Source: Talaromyces rugulosus
Taxonomy: Eukaryota > Ascomycota > Eurotiomycetes > Eurotiales > Trichocomaceae
DNA length: 64,000 nucleotides
Direction: 5' to 3'
Assembly (NCBI RefSeq): GCF_013368755.1
Contig: NC_049562.1
Location: 434,001 to 498,000, forward strand
The notes below the pieces were generated by a model. It was not told the origin of the DNA. It was given only the letters and a program-made list of their open reading frames with translations, and did no database searches. Positions 38,502 through 50,522 of the stretch are shown one piece after another. The position numbers and the translations under genes were made by a program. Each line of letters opens with the position of its first letter. The first letter of the stretch is position 1.

Positions 38502-40036
38502 TTACGAACCTTCAGGCGCGAGCTTGGATAATTTCCGTAACCTTGGCCCATACTTAATAAATAGTAATGGGACAGGGAGTAGGATTACGGCCACAGCACC
38601 AATAATCGAGACAGCCGGCCCGATTCCCAAAGCCCTAACCATTGGTTTCGCCGCCAGTGGAAGTCCAGCCGCCATCAAGCTTCGCAAAAAGGTCACAGCG
38701 GCAGTAGAACTAGCTGCATAGACTTTGTATACATCAATGAGAAAATTGAGGCACTGTTGGAAAATGCAGTTGAATCCAATGCCAATAAAGACAGTTGCTA
38801 AACAGGGCAGAATCCAATGGTGGGGAGGAGAAGCAGTCCAACCAAACCAAAAGAGGCCAGCCACGAAGAAAATCCCACCGAATATCATCGGCGGCAACCG
38901 TGCTTCGGGAACGGCGATCCCGTTTGCCGCGCGTGATATCTGGTTGTAGCGATGTTGGTTATACACGTTGACGCCTACTGAGGATACCACGCCAATCAAC
39001 AAGCCCAGAAATGGCAGAGCGCTGACCACTGGACTCCATCCACGAGTTTGCTTAAACACAATGGGGAAGAGCTCAAGAGCCAAGTACATGACCCCGTAGA
39101 CGAAGGCGGCGTAGAACGAGACACAAGTCACGATGGGCTCGGTGAACAACATTTTGAGTGGGCGAGCGAGTTGTTTTGTCATGATCGATTGGACATCAAG
39201 TTTTAAGTGTTCGTGAGGGTGGTAGAATCGAGAGTCGTTGGTTTCCTTACGGAGATTTTGTGCCTTGCGTTTGAGCAAGACCAATGGGTATACCTCTGGG
39301 AGACAGAAGAAGGTTAAGAGAAAAATGACAAAGCCCCAGATGGCCTGGACATATGCGGCCCACCGCCAGCCCAGGTGAGGATTCACAACAAGAGCAGCGC
39401 CGATGACAGGGCCCAGGGCTGGACCGCCGTTTACTGCCACCGCGTACCAACTGACTGCGGTTCCTCGTTTCTCTCTACTCCACATGTCTCCCAAGGCGGC
39501 AGTGACATTGCTAATTGGGGCAGACCCAAAGAACCCTGCAAAGAAACGGGTGACAAAGATAGAGGATGCATCTTTACTAACGCCGGTGGCGATACAGAAG
39601 AGAGCTTGGCAAAATACCGCTGGCAGAATACTGACTCTACGGCCCCATATCTCTGACATGGGAGCCCAAATAATGGGACCAAGCATAAAACCAAGTCTGC
39701 CATGTGAGATTAGCGTTGTTAATTCATTGGGTCTTTGCGGGATTCTTACACATATAAAGAGAGGTCGAGAACGACAAGCTCGTCACTCACACCTATGTAT
39801 ATCGCAATAGTGTCATCGGCGGGCGTTGTAATGCTCGATCCAAGACTGCCAACCAACGCAAGCATTCCCAATTGAAAAGTAACCCACCACTTGTACGAGT
39901 CCGACCAATTCTGGGGGTTTAATGGGTCGTTCGGCGCCCACTCGACAAGGTATTCTGGATCAAGAGGCCCATTGTCCTTTTCTGTTTCTCGTGTCGTGGG
40001 AAGTATGGTACTTTTCTTCGGCCACAGCCATGCCAT
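38502..40036 (-). CDS. DHA1-type MFS transporter (polyamine/drug:H+ antiporter family), 493 aa
   Basis: Two exons, 40036..39750 and 39696..38502 (1482 nt). The 53-nt intron (GTAAGA...GGCAG) rejoins SLYVLGFMLGPIIWAPMSE and IWGRR, the conserved TM2-TM3 loop of DHA1 exporters of the TPO/fluconazole-resistance type. The cytosolic N-terminus contains PNDPLNPQNWSDSYKWW, also diagnostic. Twelve hydrophobic segments are visible; AVAVNGGPALGPVIGAALV matches the DHA1 motif C region. The start is ATG 40036 (MAWLWPKK); a non-ATG extension upstream is not needed. No break found. It converges on the NRPS 3' end and could have exported its product, but such transporters are common, so the link is inference. 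Its promoter holds the palindromes at 40255..40283. Confidence 0.85.
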
Positions 40037-41100
40037 GGTATTATTGCAGCGGTATTTTTCCAACTTTTCTCACGAGTGACTGTTTAGAGAAAAATCTGTG
40101 CTGCATTATTCACACCACGCTCAACCGAAATTAGTTCCTTGTTGAGGGGTCCTTCGGCTCTATTTAACGTAACTGACCTAGCTCATGAATTAGCTAGCCG
40201 ATTACCCGTAGCAACTTGCGCTATCATTGTTAGAGCATGCGGAGATAAATTCTAGCGGGCGGCGCCCGCCGGAGATATCTCCGAGGGATTAGCCCTAAAC
40301 AGTCTATTTTCAGGCCATGATTTTGAGACTCACCAGCGACCACAGAATATGATACGTTCTTTAGTTTTCCAATAGATCAACTGGGCAGTTATTTTTTTCT
40401 ATCGTTCACATTTTCTCCGTTTCATCGCTGTGGGTTTTGTGTGCTATTTCCGAATCTGCCTAACAGGTATCCGTGAACACAAACTCGCCAGCATTTAGAT
40501 AATCGCTGGCAGAAATGCGCGAAATTACCACTGCAGGCTACATTAGGTTCCTGGATTTATCACAAGTTTTTATGGGTCCAACGAGGACATTGGGTTGCAC
40601 TTGTCAGGCTCTTTCCTGTGGGATGGTAGCCCAGAGCTCCTAAACAAGCTAAAGTATATAAGAATAATGAAATTGACAACGCCATCTTAAGTATACTGCT
40701 CGATTTACAAGCATTCGCCCAATCGCTAACTCTTCAATGTTGTCCGACTTAATGTTCTCAGAATAGGTACATATACAACGAAAAATTGTTGCGGCGGATC
40801 CAGTCTCCACGCAATAAAGACGCCGGGAATCAAAACAATCAAAGCAACTAGGCCAACCATACCAAATTAGCTTCCACAGCAGTCAACAATACTTTTTTCT
40901 TCTTCTAGAGCTTGCTTTTCTTCTTAAATCAAGACGCCCGCCGCGCCAAACCGGAACGGGATGCCTCTAGCCGCAAGAGGAGTGTGGCTGCGAAATAACC
41001 CGAGTGCGAGGGGACATCGTAGAACTCCTTTTATTCTTGACATGAATGTTTCACTCAAACTATCTGACTGTCCCTAAAAGGCAACGTTCATGTCATCAAC
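40037..41100. other. Divergent intergenic region between MFS and TPR-CHAT genes
   Basis: About 1.06 kb serving both genes. The notable content is the GC-rich inverted repeats at 40255..40283 in otherwise AT-rich DNA; TC-rich stretches around 40890-40930 precede the TPR-CHAT start. Confidence 0.5.
40255..40283. promoter_or_regulatory. Paired palindromes with inverted CGG triplets, candidate Zn2Cys6 site
   Basis: 40255..40269 is GCGGGC-GGC-GCCCGC, a perfect 6-bp-arm inverted repeat. It abuts 40270..40283, CGGAGATATCTCCG, a perfect 14-bp palindrome with the form CGG-N8-CCG. The half site CGGAGATA also occurs at 40240..40247. Inverted CGG triplets are the usual target of fungal Zn2Cys6 dimers. 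Position is 219-247 bp upstream of the MFS start and about 820 bp upstream of the TPR-CHAT start. No Zn2Cys6 gene is seen in the window. Confidence 0.4.
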
Positions 41101-44100
41101 ATGGACTTCGAAGAACGAATCACTACCGAAATCCAGTCTCTGTTTGCTGATGAATACCGCGGCGATCTTGCCAACGCGTACTCCGAGATTGAGCGGTTCA
41201 AATCAGACGAACTGACCGAGTACTCAGCAAACGATCCCGATAAAATGGCTTACTTCTTGCGTTCCATTATCTTGGTCTCTATGATAAGTGGTAGGCTAGA
41301 TGATGCCTATGATGCCCTAGTACAGCTCCAAGTTCTCGTCGATACAGACCTAGCAGATGAAAGCAACTCGCAACATACCACAAACTGGGGACTAAGATAC
41401 GCGGCACTAAAAGCCTATGTTGATTATAACAGGCGGTATCCGCCATGCATACCGTACCAACATGAGTTGATGATGCCAGTCAATGCTTCCATGATAGGAA
41501 GAGGCATCCACGGGCCTACGGATATTGCGATGGAGTTGATTGACAACGTGAAAAAGTATCTCCGACCAAATGAAACAAGTCCCAGTTATCTCAAAGATGT
41601 TAATATTTGTCTTGCCTTGCAAACTTTAATATACTTTCCGATGCAGCGCAGAACACTCACTGTGAAGCAGCACCCTATGGCTCCAAATGGGAATTGGAAA
41701 AATAATTCGGATGGCAAATCTCCGGAACAAATCATTACAGAGGTTAACCCTCAGATATTGAAGCTAGTGCAAACCCCAAATCAGAATGGGCCGGGTTTAC
41801 AGACAAATCTTTATTTTCGAAGGCTGTTAGTTGAGCTTCATTATGCTATCGACTCTCCAGAAAAGGAGCAAGTCACAAAAAGGCTCTATGACGAGTATCA
41901 TGAACTGGGAGACAAGGCTGGAATGGCAAATTGCAAGCTGATAGAGGCCGATTGCTTGTTGTCTCCCCCTTTTGCTAGCCCTGTCACTCAAAATCTGATT
42001 CCAGTGCATGCTCCGACTGCTTCGGGCGAGTGCAGTCTATGGGACCCGGTTGAGAAAAGGATTCTGCTCAAGGAATCTGATCAAGCTGAAAGGTACTACG
42101 AAGAGAGCCTTGAATGTTTTCGCGAATCAAATTGTGGACGCGGTCTAGCCGCAGTTTTGCTTCGCCAAGGGAGCATCTTGCATGCTAAGGCTTGCTCATT
42201 GTCCCTAAATAATCCCGGAAGAGTGAAACTACTGGAGGGTGTAACCAACAAGTACGACGAGGCACTAAAACTACTTAATCGAGACGAGGCAAACTCACAA
42301 GTTGTGAAAACAAATCAGATTCTACTCGACATATCCAAAGGCAGCTACTCGTCTAAAGAATTGAAACAACGTGCAAGTGATATTGGAAAATGGGGGCGAG
42401 AACACAAAAACGAGCTCCTATCCTTTCACTTGAGTGTGTTTATGCTGCGGTTTGCTCGCCGCGAGTGGGAACGATACACTAACTTCGACGTTGCAATGAT
42501 GTCTTATGAATGCGCGTATTCGTGTGCCACTGAGCTTGGAGCTCTCACGCCGGCCTTTGTTTCTATGTGTTCTCGAGCTGAAATTCATTATGAAACAAAC
42601 AATAGTACTGCAGCGTTGGTCATGGTGGAACATTCCATCAATATGTTCAATGCTGTTTTGCATTATTACGACGATCTGATCAATGCCACCACAGACACTC
42701 CAATGGGGATAATGGATAGAAAACATTTTATTATCAAAAAGTTCGATTTTATCTGGTCAGTTGGCCAAACTGTGGGAGGTATATATGGCCGGACCGACGA
42801 TCTCGATCGCTTCAAGAGTTGGGAAAAAAGGTACCTCATCTGTTTTGAGGAAGATGAAAACTGTGTCAGCCAAGCGAAAGAGTACATCTTGAAGGATACA
42901 GAATTGAGTTCGTGGATAAAGCAGAACTGGGGCGCGACTGTTGATGAAATACTAGACGAGTCGAGTCTGGACACGTCGATTTCGAGCAAATATCAAATCG
43001 CCAACATCATGGCCAAGAGGTCAATGCAAAAAGGGGACTGGAAAAAGGCCGAGTCTTCTATAAATCGATTTGTAGAAGATGTTGCCAAGTTTAAAAGAAT
43101 ATACACACGAGAAATGTTCCGAATGCTTGCCTATCAGCTGATTGGGGAGACTACCAAGATCAAGAGAATTCTCGACTCGATGACTGACAGCGACTTGTTC
43201 AAGGACAGAATTGACGAGTTAGGTCAACAGGGCCATTATCGTGAGTCCTTTTTTTCGCCTCTATCCGTAAATGCAATTTATGCATGTGTGATAGCCGAAG
43301 ACTGGCGGCGCGGATCGAGAATATTGAGCCTGGTTTTGGATATGGAACCAGAGTTCCTTGATGAAACTTCTCAAACGGGAAGTAAATTTGACATATCATT
43401 TAGACAAGTCACGGCCGGAATCATATATTTAAACAACTTCCAATCAGAAATTGCCTTCCAGATGCTCCTCAAAGCACGCCATAGAATTGAAGTTCATCGA
43501 GGTCAATTAAGCGACGTTGACGCTAAAGTTGGTGCCTTGTCTCTCACGAGACTCGTCGAGGTCTACTTTACTTTAACAGAACTGTGTCTACGGTGCGCAT
43601 CAGCTGGTCTGCCAGTTGCCATTCTTCATTCTTACGATCATGGTCACCCTCGGGATGTGACGTGGGAAGAACACGCCCTGCTGTTTTTAGAGGAATCGAG
43701 GGCAAGATCACTTTTAGATTCTCTAGAATCTTCCGCTCACTCCCAACCAACTGAATCAGGACGACGAATGTCCGAAGGGATCTATAAACGCCGAGCCTTG
43801 ACGCATCTCCAGTCCCTGTCCAAACGCACTGCACAGCAAGACCAGGAGCTAGCGGAGTTAGTTTCTGAAGTAGAAGGTCTAGATGTTGAGAGCTTGTCCT
43901 ACTCGACGAATGCCTTGATAAATACTGTCGGCTCGAATATTCCGCCACACAGTCTTTTCAATCATCTCAGTGAAGACGTAGTTGTGATTGAAGGCGTTTT
44001 CTACCACCGGGGGTGTAACCTCCTTGCAGTGACAAATAAGGGAGTCGTATCCTTTCACAGAGGGAAAACTCGTTTGATTGAGCTCCAAAAATTGGTCATG

Positions 44101-45310
44101 GAATTGATGCAAGTTATGAGGGTAATGACTGGCACGAAAGACGATGACGAGCAAGATCGGAAAGCACGAGTCAAGGCCTTATCTAGGCAAATATCGAATA
44201 TTCTCCTCACTCCGTTTGCGGGAATTATAAGAAGGAAACGCCACATAATATTCTCCGTCTCAGAACCACTTAGTGCTTTTCCTTTTTCTATGCTGGATTT
44301 CGATGGCAACCCGTTAGTTATGCATGCAGCTGTGTCTCAAACGCCTAGTCTAACAGTTCTATACTATTTATCGCAACGAGGTCCACAATCTACGAAGCCA
44401 ACAGTGACTGTGTTCACGAAATCTCTGTCTCAAGATGACGACTCGTCAAATGTCCGAAACACCAAAGAAGTCACACTCCCAATGGCGGGAATCGAAGCAG
44501 TAAATATTTCTAACATGTTTTCCACATGGGTATATCTTTCTGTCTTTCATAATATTATTTTAGGTTTATCATATCTAACAATCACAGCCAATCGAGGCAT
44601 CAACCCTCTCTCGAGCACAATTCCGCAATCACATCGAGGAACACACTTCAGTCCTCCATATCGGCACTCACGGGATGATCGACTTAGAAAACCCGCTCCT
44701 CTCATCCATCTCCATTGGCGAAGATTTCCGGGTGCTCGACATGTCTCAAATCCAAAGCAAGGCCAACCTTGTCGTCTTCGCCGCGTGCCTTAGTGGTCTC
44801 GGCCGAGCAACGATCGGGAGCGATGTCTTGGGCTTCACACATGTCGTTTTGGGCACGGGCTGTCAGGCTTATATTGGGACCTTGTTTGAAGTCAGCGATT
44901 TTGCATCAATGGTCCTAATGACTTTGTTCTATCGAAACATCAAAAACGACCCGAGCTTGTCTTTGGTTGAAGCGCTGCGGCGTGCTCAGGTGGAGTTTCT
45001 GCAATTTGATACGGACAAGGCTACCAGGTTTATTGACGATCTTCTTGATATGTGGAACATGAAGTCAACAACAGCGCCGGATGGGGTCAGAAACCCTGCT
45101 GATATAGTTCCTGAAGGAGAGTATCTGTTGACCTTGCAGAAAATGTTATTGCCACAGCTTGACTGGACCAGCCCCTACTTTTGGGCGCCTTTTGTACTGA
45201 TGGGCTACGGCGACTTTTGCTTCTGTCCGGATGCTGAACCAGTGTTTCTGGAGGGTTTGGCCTCGTCTCCTAAGCTGGTTCCGCAAGATAAGGAAGACTA
45301 CCTTGAATAA
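41101..45310 (+). CDS. TPR-CHAT protein (caspase-like CHAT protease), 1383 aa
   Basis: Exons 41101..44529 and 44588..45310; the 58-nt intron (GTATAT, branch CTAAC, acceptor ATCACAG) places PIEASTLSRAQF directly after FSTW and before the catalytic His. The C-terminal CHAT domain (about residues 980-1370) carries the expected dyad: LHIGTHGMIDLENPL (His about 1171) and LVVFAACLSGLGRATIG (Cys about 1210), the HG and AC-SG signatures of CHAT/caspase-clan peptidases. The long N-terminal part is helical with TPR-like repeats, e.g. AMMSYECAYSCATELGALTP and FLRSIILVSMISGRLDDAYD. CHAT proteins in bacteria and fungi act in proteolysis-triggered immunity or cell death; substrate here is unknown. Stop-to-stop gap to cwc27 is 77 bp. 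No break. Confidence 0.85.
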
Positions 45311-45387
45311 TTTTGTTGGGATTTTTGGTAGCGTTGATTGAGTCAAAGACTTTGCATATCCAAATATATTGCGTGTATACATCGACA

Positions 45388-47097
45388 TTACCGTCGGTCC
45401 CATTCTCTTTCTCCAGCTCTATCTCTCTTCTGTTCTCTCTCCCGATCCCTCCCAGTCTTTCTACTCTTCCCACCTCCACGATGCACATACTCCTTCTCTT
45501 TTTCCCTCGGGTCAATCACCATTAGAGAGTCCGAATTATCCTTATGTTCTTTCTTCCAATTCAAATCCTTGCCTAGCATATCCTTGCCAAACTGCAGACG
45601 ATGAGACATCCAGTCCCCGGCGTTCTCATCCTGCTGGTCATGGGAATCCGTATTGTCACCCTCTGGGTTTTCCGCCCATTGTTTACAAGACTGACAGTTT
45701 ACGATAAAATGTAAGTCGCATGTTTCAGCCTCTTCATCATCGACAGCGTCGTTGGATGGTTTTGTATTTTCACGGGAGACTTCCGTAGGTACCTTTGATT
45801 TGTTGTTTTTAAGACTTTGAGAATCCGAGCTTTCAAGCTTCGCTTTGAACGCGTTGAATAGCTTCAGAGTTTCAGCATCGGCTCCGGTGCTGTAGCCCTC
45901 TCCAGTAATACCACCACGACCAGGTTTGCCTCCATTGGCCCCCGTACTACCTGGTGGAGGTCGCTTTCGTCCTCGAATAGATGTTTCTGGGATCATAGCT
46001 TCAAGTGCAGACTTCTTCCTGCCGGTGTCGGCTTGTGTCGTGACGTTTCGGCGCATCGACGCCTTGAGTGATGCAATTTCCGCTTCTGTTCGCTCCAGGA
46101 TTGAGGGTCTAGCAGCAGGCGGCCGGGTTTCTGATGGAGACCTTTCAGGCTCTTCGGGGTCTTTCGGAGGGACCTGTGCATAGGGGTCTGGAGTTTTCGG
46201 GCGGGTTCTTCGATTATCAGCTGGCTGTTTTGGCGGTGGAGACGGCGAATGTCTTCGCTTTTTAGGCTGTTTTTCTGTTTTAGGTGCTGTTTGTGGTTCC
46301 ATATCCAACGTCTCCCCCGCAGAGACTAGCTTTGTATTGAACTTTGGTTTTTTTGTCCTCAATGCAGCTAGGCCTTCGTCTCCTTCACCATCCTCTCCCT
46401 CGTCGGCTCCAAAGCTGAGCAGCGTCTTTGCGCCTTTTGCTTTTTTCTTCTTCTTGATCGTGACCTTTTCATCCTTTGGCTGCTCAATTGCCCTCGCGAT
46501 TTTGTCCCTCTTTTTCAATTTGTCGGTGAACTGGCCCATCTCTCCGACCTCGCATCCTGTGACCTTGACTGCAAAAACCGGTCTCTCCGTGCCTTCTACC
46601 AATTCTGCCTCGGCAATCTTGACAACGTTGTAGATGCTATCGCCTTCGATGCGTCCAAACATTGTGCACTTTCCATTCATTTCTCTCTCCGTATTACCCA
46701 GAGTGATAAAGAACTGGCTGCCATATGTCCCATCTTCACTCTTGGCCATCCCCACCAGCCCGCGCCGGTTAAACCGGAGCCGACTGTGAATCTCATCGCC
46801 AAAGACGACTTTCTCATTGGGATCGCGCGCTTCCGGATCGTATTCGAATTCTGGGTCCTCGTAAATCGACGAACCTCCGGATCCAGTGCCAGTAGGATCG
46901 CCTCCCTGGATTACAAACCCAGGAACGACGCGGTGGAAGACGGTGCCGGTGTAGTAGCTGTCGAGACAGTGTTGGATAAAGTTCTTGCACGCGAGAGGTG
47001 TTTGTTTGGCGAAGAGAGCGATGTGGAGGGGACCGATGGTGGTGTTGAGGGTAACGGAAGCGGTAGCAGGAGGCTCGGTATTGTATTGGGAAGACAT
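45388..47097 (-). CDS. cwc27: Cwc27-type cyclophilin peptidyl-prolyl isomerase, spliceosome-associated, 569 aa
   Basis: Intronless, ATG at 47097. The cyclophilin domain is residues 10-180: VFHRVVPGFVIQGGDPTGTG, MAKSEDGTYGSQFFITLG and MFGRIEGDS are classical. The nuclear C-terminal half is Lys-rich (TIKKKKKAKGAKTLLSFG, the LLSFG motif being characteristic of Cwc27/NY-CO-10) and ends in a charged Arg/Glu tail. Family members associate with the spliceosomal B-act complex. The domain lacks the usual catalytic Trp-containing segment seen in CypA (the position reads EMNGKCTMFGR), as in other Cwc27 proteins that are weak isomerases. Single clean frame. Confidence 0.85.
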   Translation of the reverse strand: MSSQYNTEPPATASVTLNTTIGPLHIALFAKQTPLACKNFIQHCLDSYYTGTVFHRVVPGFVIQGGDPTGTGSGGSSIYEDPEFEYDPEARDPNEKVVFGDEIHSRLRFNRRGLVGMAKSEDGTYGSQFFITLGNTEREMNGKCTMFGRIEGDSIYNVVKIAEAELVEGTERPVFAVKVTGCEVGEMGQFTDKLKKRDKIARAIEQPKDEKVTIKKKKKAKGAKTLLSFGADEGEDGEGDEGLAALRTKKPKFNTKLVSAGETLDMEPQTAPKTEKQPKKRRHSPSPPPKQPADNRRTRPKTPDPYAQVPPKDPEEPERSPSETRPPAARPSILERTEAEIASLKASMRRNVTTQADTGRKKSALEAMIPETSIRGRKRPPPGSTGANGGKPGRGGITGEGYSTGADAETLKLFNAFKAKLESSDSQSLKNNKSKVPTEVSRENTKPSNDAVDDEEAETCDLHFIVNCQSCKQWAENPEGDNTDSHDQQDENAGDWMSHRLQFGKDMLGKDLNWKKEHKDNSDSLMVIDPREKEKEYVHRGGGKSRKTGRDREREQKRDRAGEREWDRR

Positions 47098-47696
47098 GAT
47101 GGTTTATGTCCTCTCTCTCTTCGAGGCGTTTGCCGGTGATGATTTCTAGGTTCGCGGTGAGAGCTCTTGGCTGTACGCGAAAGTCAATTTTCGTTGACTG
47201 CTGAAGCTGAAACTGCGCACAGTAGCGCTTCTCAGAGACGACCTGTAGGGAGATCCGTAGTTACTGTATCTTCCCGAATAAATAATGGGGACGCCTCGAG
47301 GTGCGCGTGTGTGGCAGATTCGACGATGAGGTCAAGTCAAGAGCTGCGGGAGAGCTTTTGCCATTCCGGCTCCGGGCCAATCAGCGGTGCAGGGACGATC
47401 TGATCTTATCTAGATCAGTGAGAGCATTTTACATTTTACGCCTTCAAATACTGAACGGTTATAGCATCTAGCTATTAATATTGTTTAAAAATAAGGTGAA
47501 ACAGAGAACTCTCTTTTTATTTCAGCCGCCACAACGCCAATTCCTAGCAACAACGCGCCACAGCGCCCGTAAATGCATCCTCGCAATGCGAGGACATGAA
47601 AGCGAATAGCTAAACGACATACAAAAAAAATGAAGGTATCGCGCTCATGAAACAAGGAAGCAAGATGCTCCGTTCGTCTATAATACATGTATTGAA
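47098..47696. other. Intergenic, cwc27 promoter
   Basis: About 600 bp: the cwc27 promoter on the left and the 3' flank of the next minus-strand gene on the right. No gene seen. Confidence 0.4.
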
Positions 47697-49626
47697 TCAC
47701 TCTACAAATGCTGAAGGATATGAGTACCGATTTCTAGACCCGTTTACCCGTTGCGAAACTGACCGTCGTGGCAACGGTCCACCTGAAATGTTTCGCATGC
47801 CCTGAAACCCGTTCGGTGGTGAAGGGGGCGTGTAGCTAGCGGTAGGGAGGTAGGTATAGTCAAAAGCACCAGGTGTTGTGATATGACTGGTTCCGTTGGG
47901 GGTTTTCTTAACGATCAAAGGATCTCGAATGCCATTGTGTGGCGGCGTGTGATTAATATCGGTGGCCGTAATAAATGGCTCAGATAATTTTCGTGTACCC
48001 TGTGTGTCGTTCAAATCAGGACTCGGTTCAGCTGAATAGTACTCTCCATTATTCGAAGTATCAGCAACCGAATATACTCTTTGACTCGCCGAGCCGTTGA
48101 GATCCTCGCGCGATCGTGATCGACGAAGTGATCTTGTACGTCTTCCCATTGGAGAGGTATCCGACGCATGCGGTATTCCCAGTGTAGCTCCTCGCAAGTG
48201 GGGTGAGGCACGTGGACTTCGGTTTCCCAGGGCAGCTGCTGCGAGCTGCGTAGTAAACCCATTATCCAGCACAAGTCTAACGTTGATTGTACTTTCATGT
48301 GAGTTTCCACCTCCCCTATTGTTTCCAGTCGGACCGCCGTAATATGCATCATCTTGTGGCCACCCACGCTGAAACGGTGAACTCGTTTCCCAGTAGGTCG
48401 ATGTAGGGGGGAATAACGGGGCATATGGCACCTCGTTTGCAGGGTATCCAAGATATTCAGGGATGCGAATTGGTTGGGAGGTTTGGTTGTTATTTCCAGT
48501 TCCTCCGCCTTGGCGAATAGGTTGTGACCCGCTTATATCGTTGTATACACCATCAGGAGACACCTAAGTCATGTTAGCGACGGATATAGTCAGAGATGGG
48601 ATACAAACATACGTTGGACGAATAAGTACTTCCAGGCATATTGACATAGTCATCCAAGCTGTTAGCCAGTTTGGAAAAGTTGAACCCCCTTTGGGGGTCG
48701 ACGGGATCGAAGCGTTGTCCAACCTGAGCATGAAAGTTGACAGCGCGTTTAGGCAACGGTTGATAAGAAGACTTGTTGAGCCACCAGGCTGGATAACTTC
48801 CAATCCAGGTGTCGATCACAGGGTCTATCTCAAGCTTGAAGACAAGCCTACTGTCCGGGCTAGGTTTCTGGACTAGCATGACAAAGGTGAACTCCCGTGG
48901 TAAGCCGGACCTTTGGAGAGGGTTCTCACTCAGAGACCAGACGACCTCCCCATCTTCCACATCAAACTCTGGGCCGTCTGGACTCCGAAACGTCCTTGAC
49001 GAGCCTTGGATCTTCATCATCTCGTAGACTTTATAAGAGGCGCTCTTACTCCCACTTGGACTTAGTTGAGCAGCGACTGGGGCATCAGAAATGCCCAACG
49101 AACCAGCGAGGCTAAAGGTCCACTGCAGAGTTTCGGGCGAAACGGCTCCGTAGATGAGGTGCGGAGCGTGCATCAGGAACTTGGGGTTTTCTTGTGGATA
49201 TGGGTACTGGTCCTCGCCCATGGGGGGATTCTGGATTGTCGCTCTGATGGTGGCTGCCTTGAAACGATGATTGTCGCAGTCTGCCGGGTGAAAGACAAAG
49301 TTGATGCCCAGAAAGTCCACGTTGGGAATCTCCGAGTCGGAGGTGTGGTCGCTGCCGAAATAACCATGTTGCAGGCGCTCGACATGGGCTGTGATATAGG
49401 CGTTTCCGGGCAGGCGTCGTTCGTAGATGCATTTTCGATTCGCCAGCAGTCGCGAATCGGTCATATTCCGGTCAGTTGTGCGCCTTGTCACGGGCTTCAA
49501 GCCATAGGCAACTGGTCCTGGCAGTACTGGGTGCTCAGATCCTGCCGTCGGCGGGTTTGGGCCTGACGCATCGACCTTGGTGTTGATGGGCTGAGTGGCA
49601 TTTTTGCCTGGCATCCCCGAGGCCAT
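47697..49626 (-). CDS. Conserved-looking hypothetical protein, 626 aa
   Basis: Two exons, 49626..48613 and 48563..47697 (1881 nt); the intron starts GTATGT and ends ACTTAG, phase 0. The N-terminal 340 residues look folded: LANRKCIYERRLPGNAYITA, VDFLGINFVFHPADCDNHRF, TFVMLVQKPSPDSRLVFKLE, and a Trp-rich IDTWIGSYPAWWLNKSSYQP. The C-terminal half is disordered, rich in Ser, Pro, Asn and Gly with an Arg/Ser cluster (GRRTRSLRRSRSREDL). I do not recognise a named family. Clean frame, CG-rich third positions and a core-gene neighbourhood suggest a constitutive, conserved gene. Confidence 0.7.
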
Positions 49627-50470
49627 CGCCCGCAGCGGCGGGGGTTTCAGCGTGTTTATACGACAGCAATCGGGCTATCCCAGGTCTGCCTGCTGTTCTC
49701 AGGTGGGCAGAATGGCAGATGTCGATCTCTTGGCGCGACTGCGCGTGACTGAGTCACTGTTGACTGGTGACCGCACAACCACGGTTGCACGTAAAAAGCT
49801 TGGTGGACACGGGGGATGACATGGCAGAGGGATGACTCTTAAGGCAACGTCCATCTCATTTCGTTTGTCGTTCTCGGACGCGCTCGCTGAGGTGAGCGGC
49901 GAGGCTAAAGCTAGGCTGCGGCTGAGTGTTGACAGTTGCAAGTTCGTGTGTCCTAGTGAGGCTGTTCGCCGCCAATCACCGCATCACATGCCACCAATCT
50001 GCCTCCTTTTGCGGGGGCCGGAAACTCCTTGGTATATTGTTGTTGGACTATTGAGTGATATTATTATTAACATTTGATTGCTCGCCGCGTGCGTTTATTC
50101 GCTGCGATGAAGCCACATTCTGCAGCATGACGTTGGTCTTCTCAGCCCTGTCAGGTATATATATATATAAATATATTGTGATCCCTGTCTACAATTAAAT
50201 AGTTTCGCATGTACATGCAACATCCGAACGGTCAATGCTGACCACACAGCCACGTGCAACCAACATTAGAGAAAAGAACATGGAATTCTGACACCTGGTA
50301 ATTAAGACAGTTTATGTATGGTTAGCACTCTAAACGACATTATTATCCCTTATGTTTGATGAGGTCAACGTGAACTTCTGTCCCCCCCGCAAAAAAAAAA
50401 AAGCGGTCAAACTTGATGGAATATTGAATGTTCGTTTTGAATGAGATAGATAATAGACAACAAAGACCTC

Positions 50471-50477
<7 letters not shown>
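49627..50477. other. Intergenic with simple repeats
   Basis: Upstream of the 626-aa gene. Holds an AT microsatellite at about 50156-50175, a C7/A12 run at 50382-50402 and nothing that looks coding. The right end runs into the A30 tract. Confidence 0.4.

Positions 50478-50507
<30 letters not shown>
50478..50507 (-). terminator. 30-nt homopolymer (T30 on the tRNA strand), RNA polymerase III terminator
   Basis: Thirty consecutive A on the plus strand, i.e. T30 starting 15 nt after the tRNA-Met 3' end. Four to six T suffice for pol III; the excess length is unusual. Confidence 0.6.
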
Positions 50508-50508
<1 letters not shown>

Positions 50509-50522
50509 GATAAATTGCAGCC

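Noticed and set aside
45313..45707. Plus-strand ORFs opposite the end of cwc27
   Set aside because: They are antisense shadows of the charged C-terminal tail; low-complexity Ser/Leu/Pro content and no motif.
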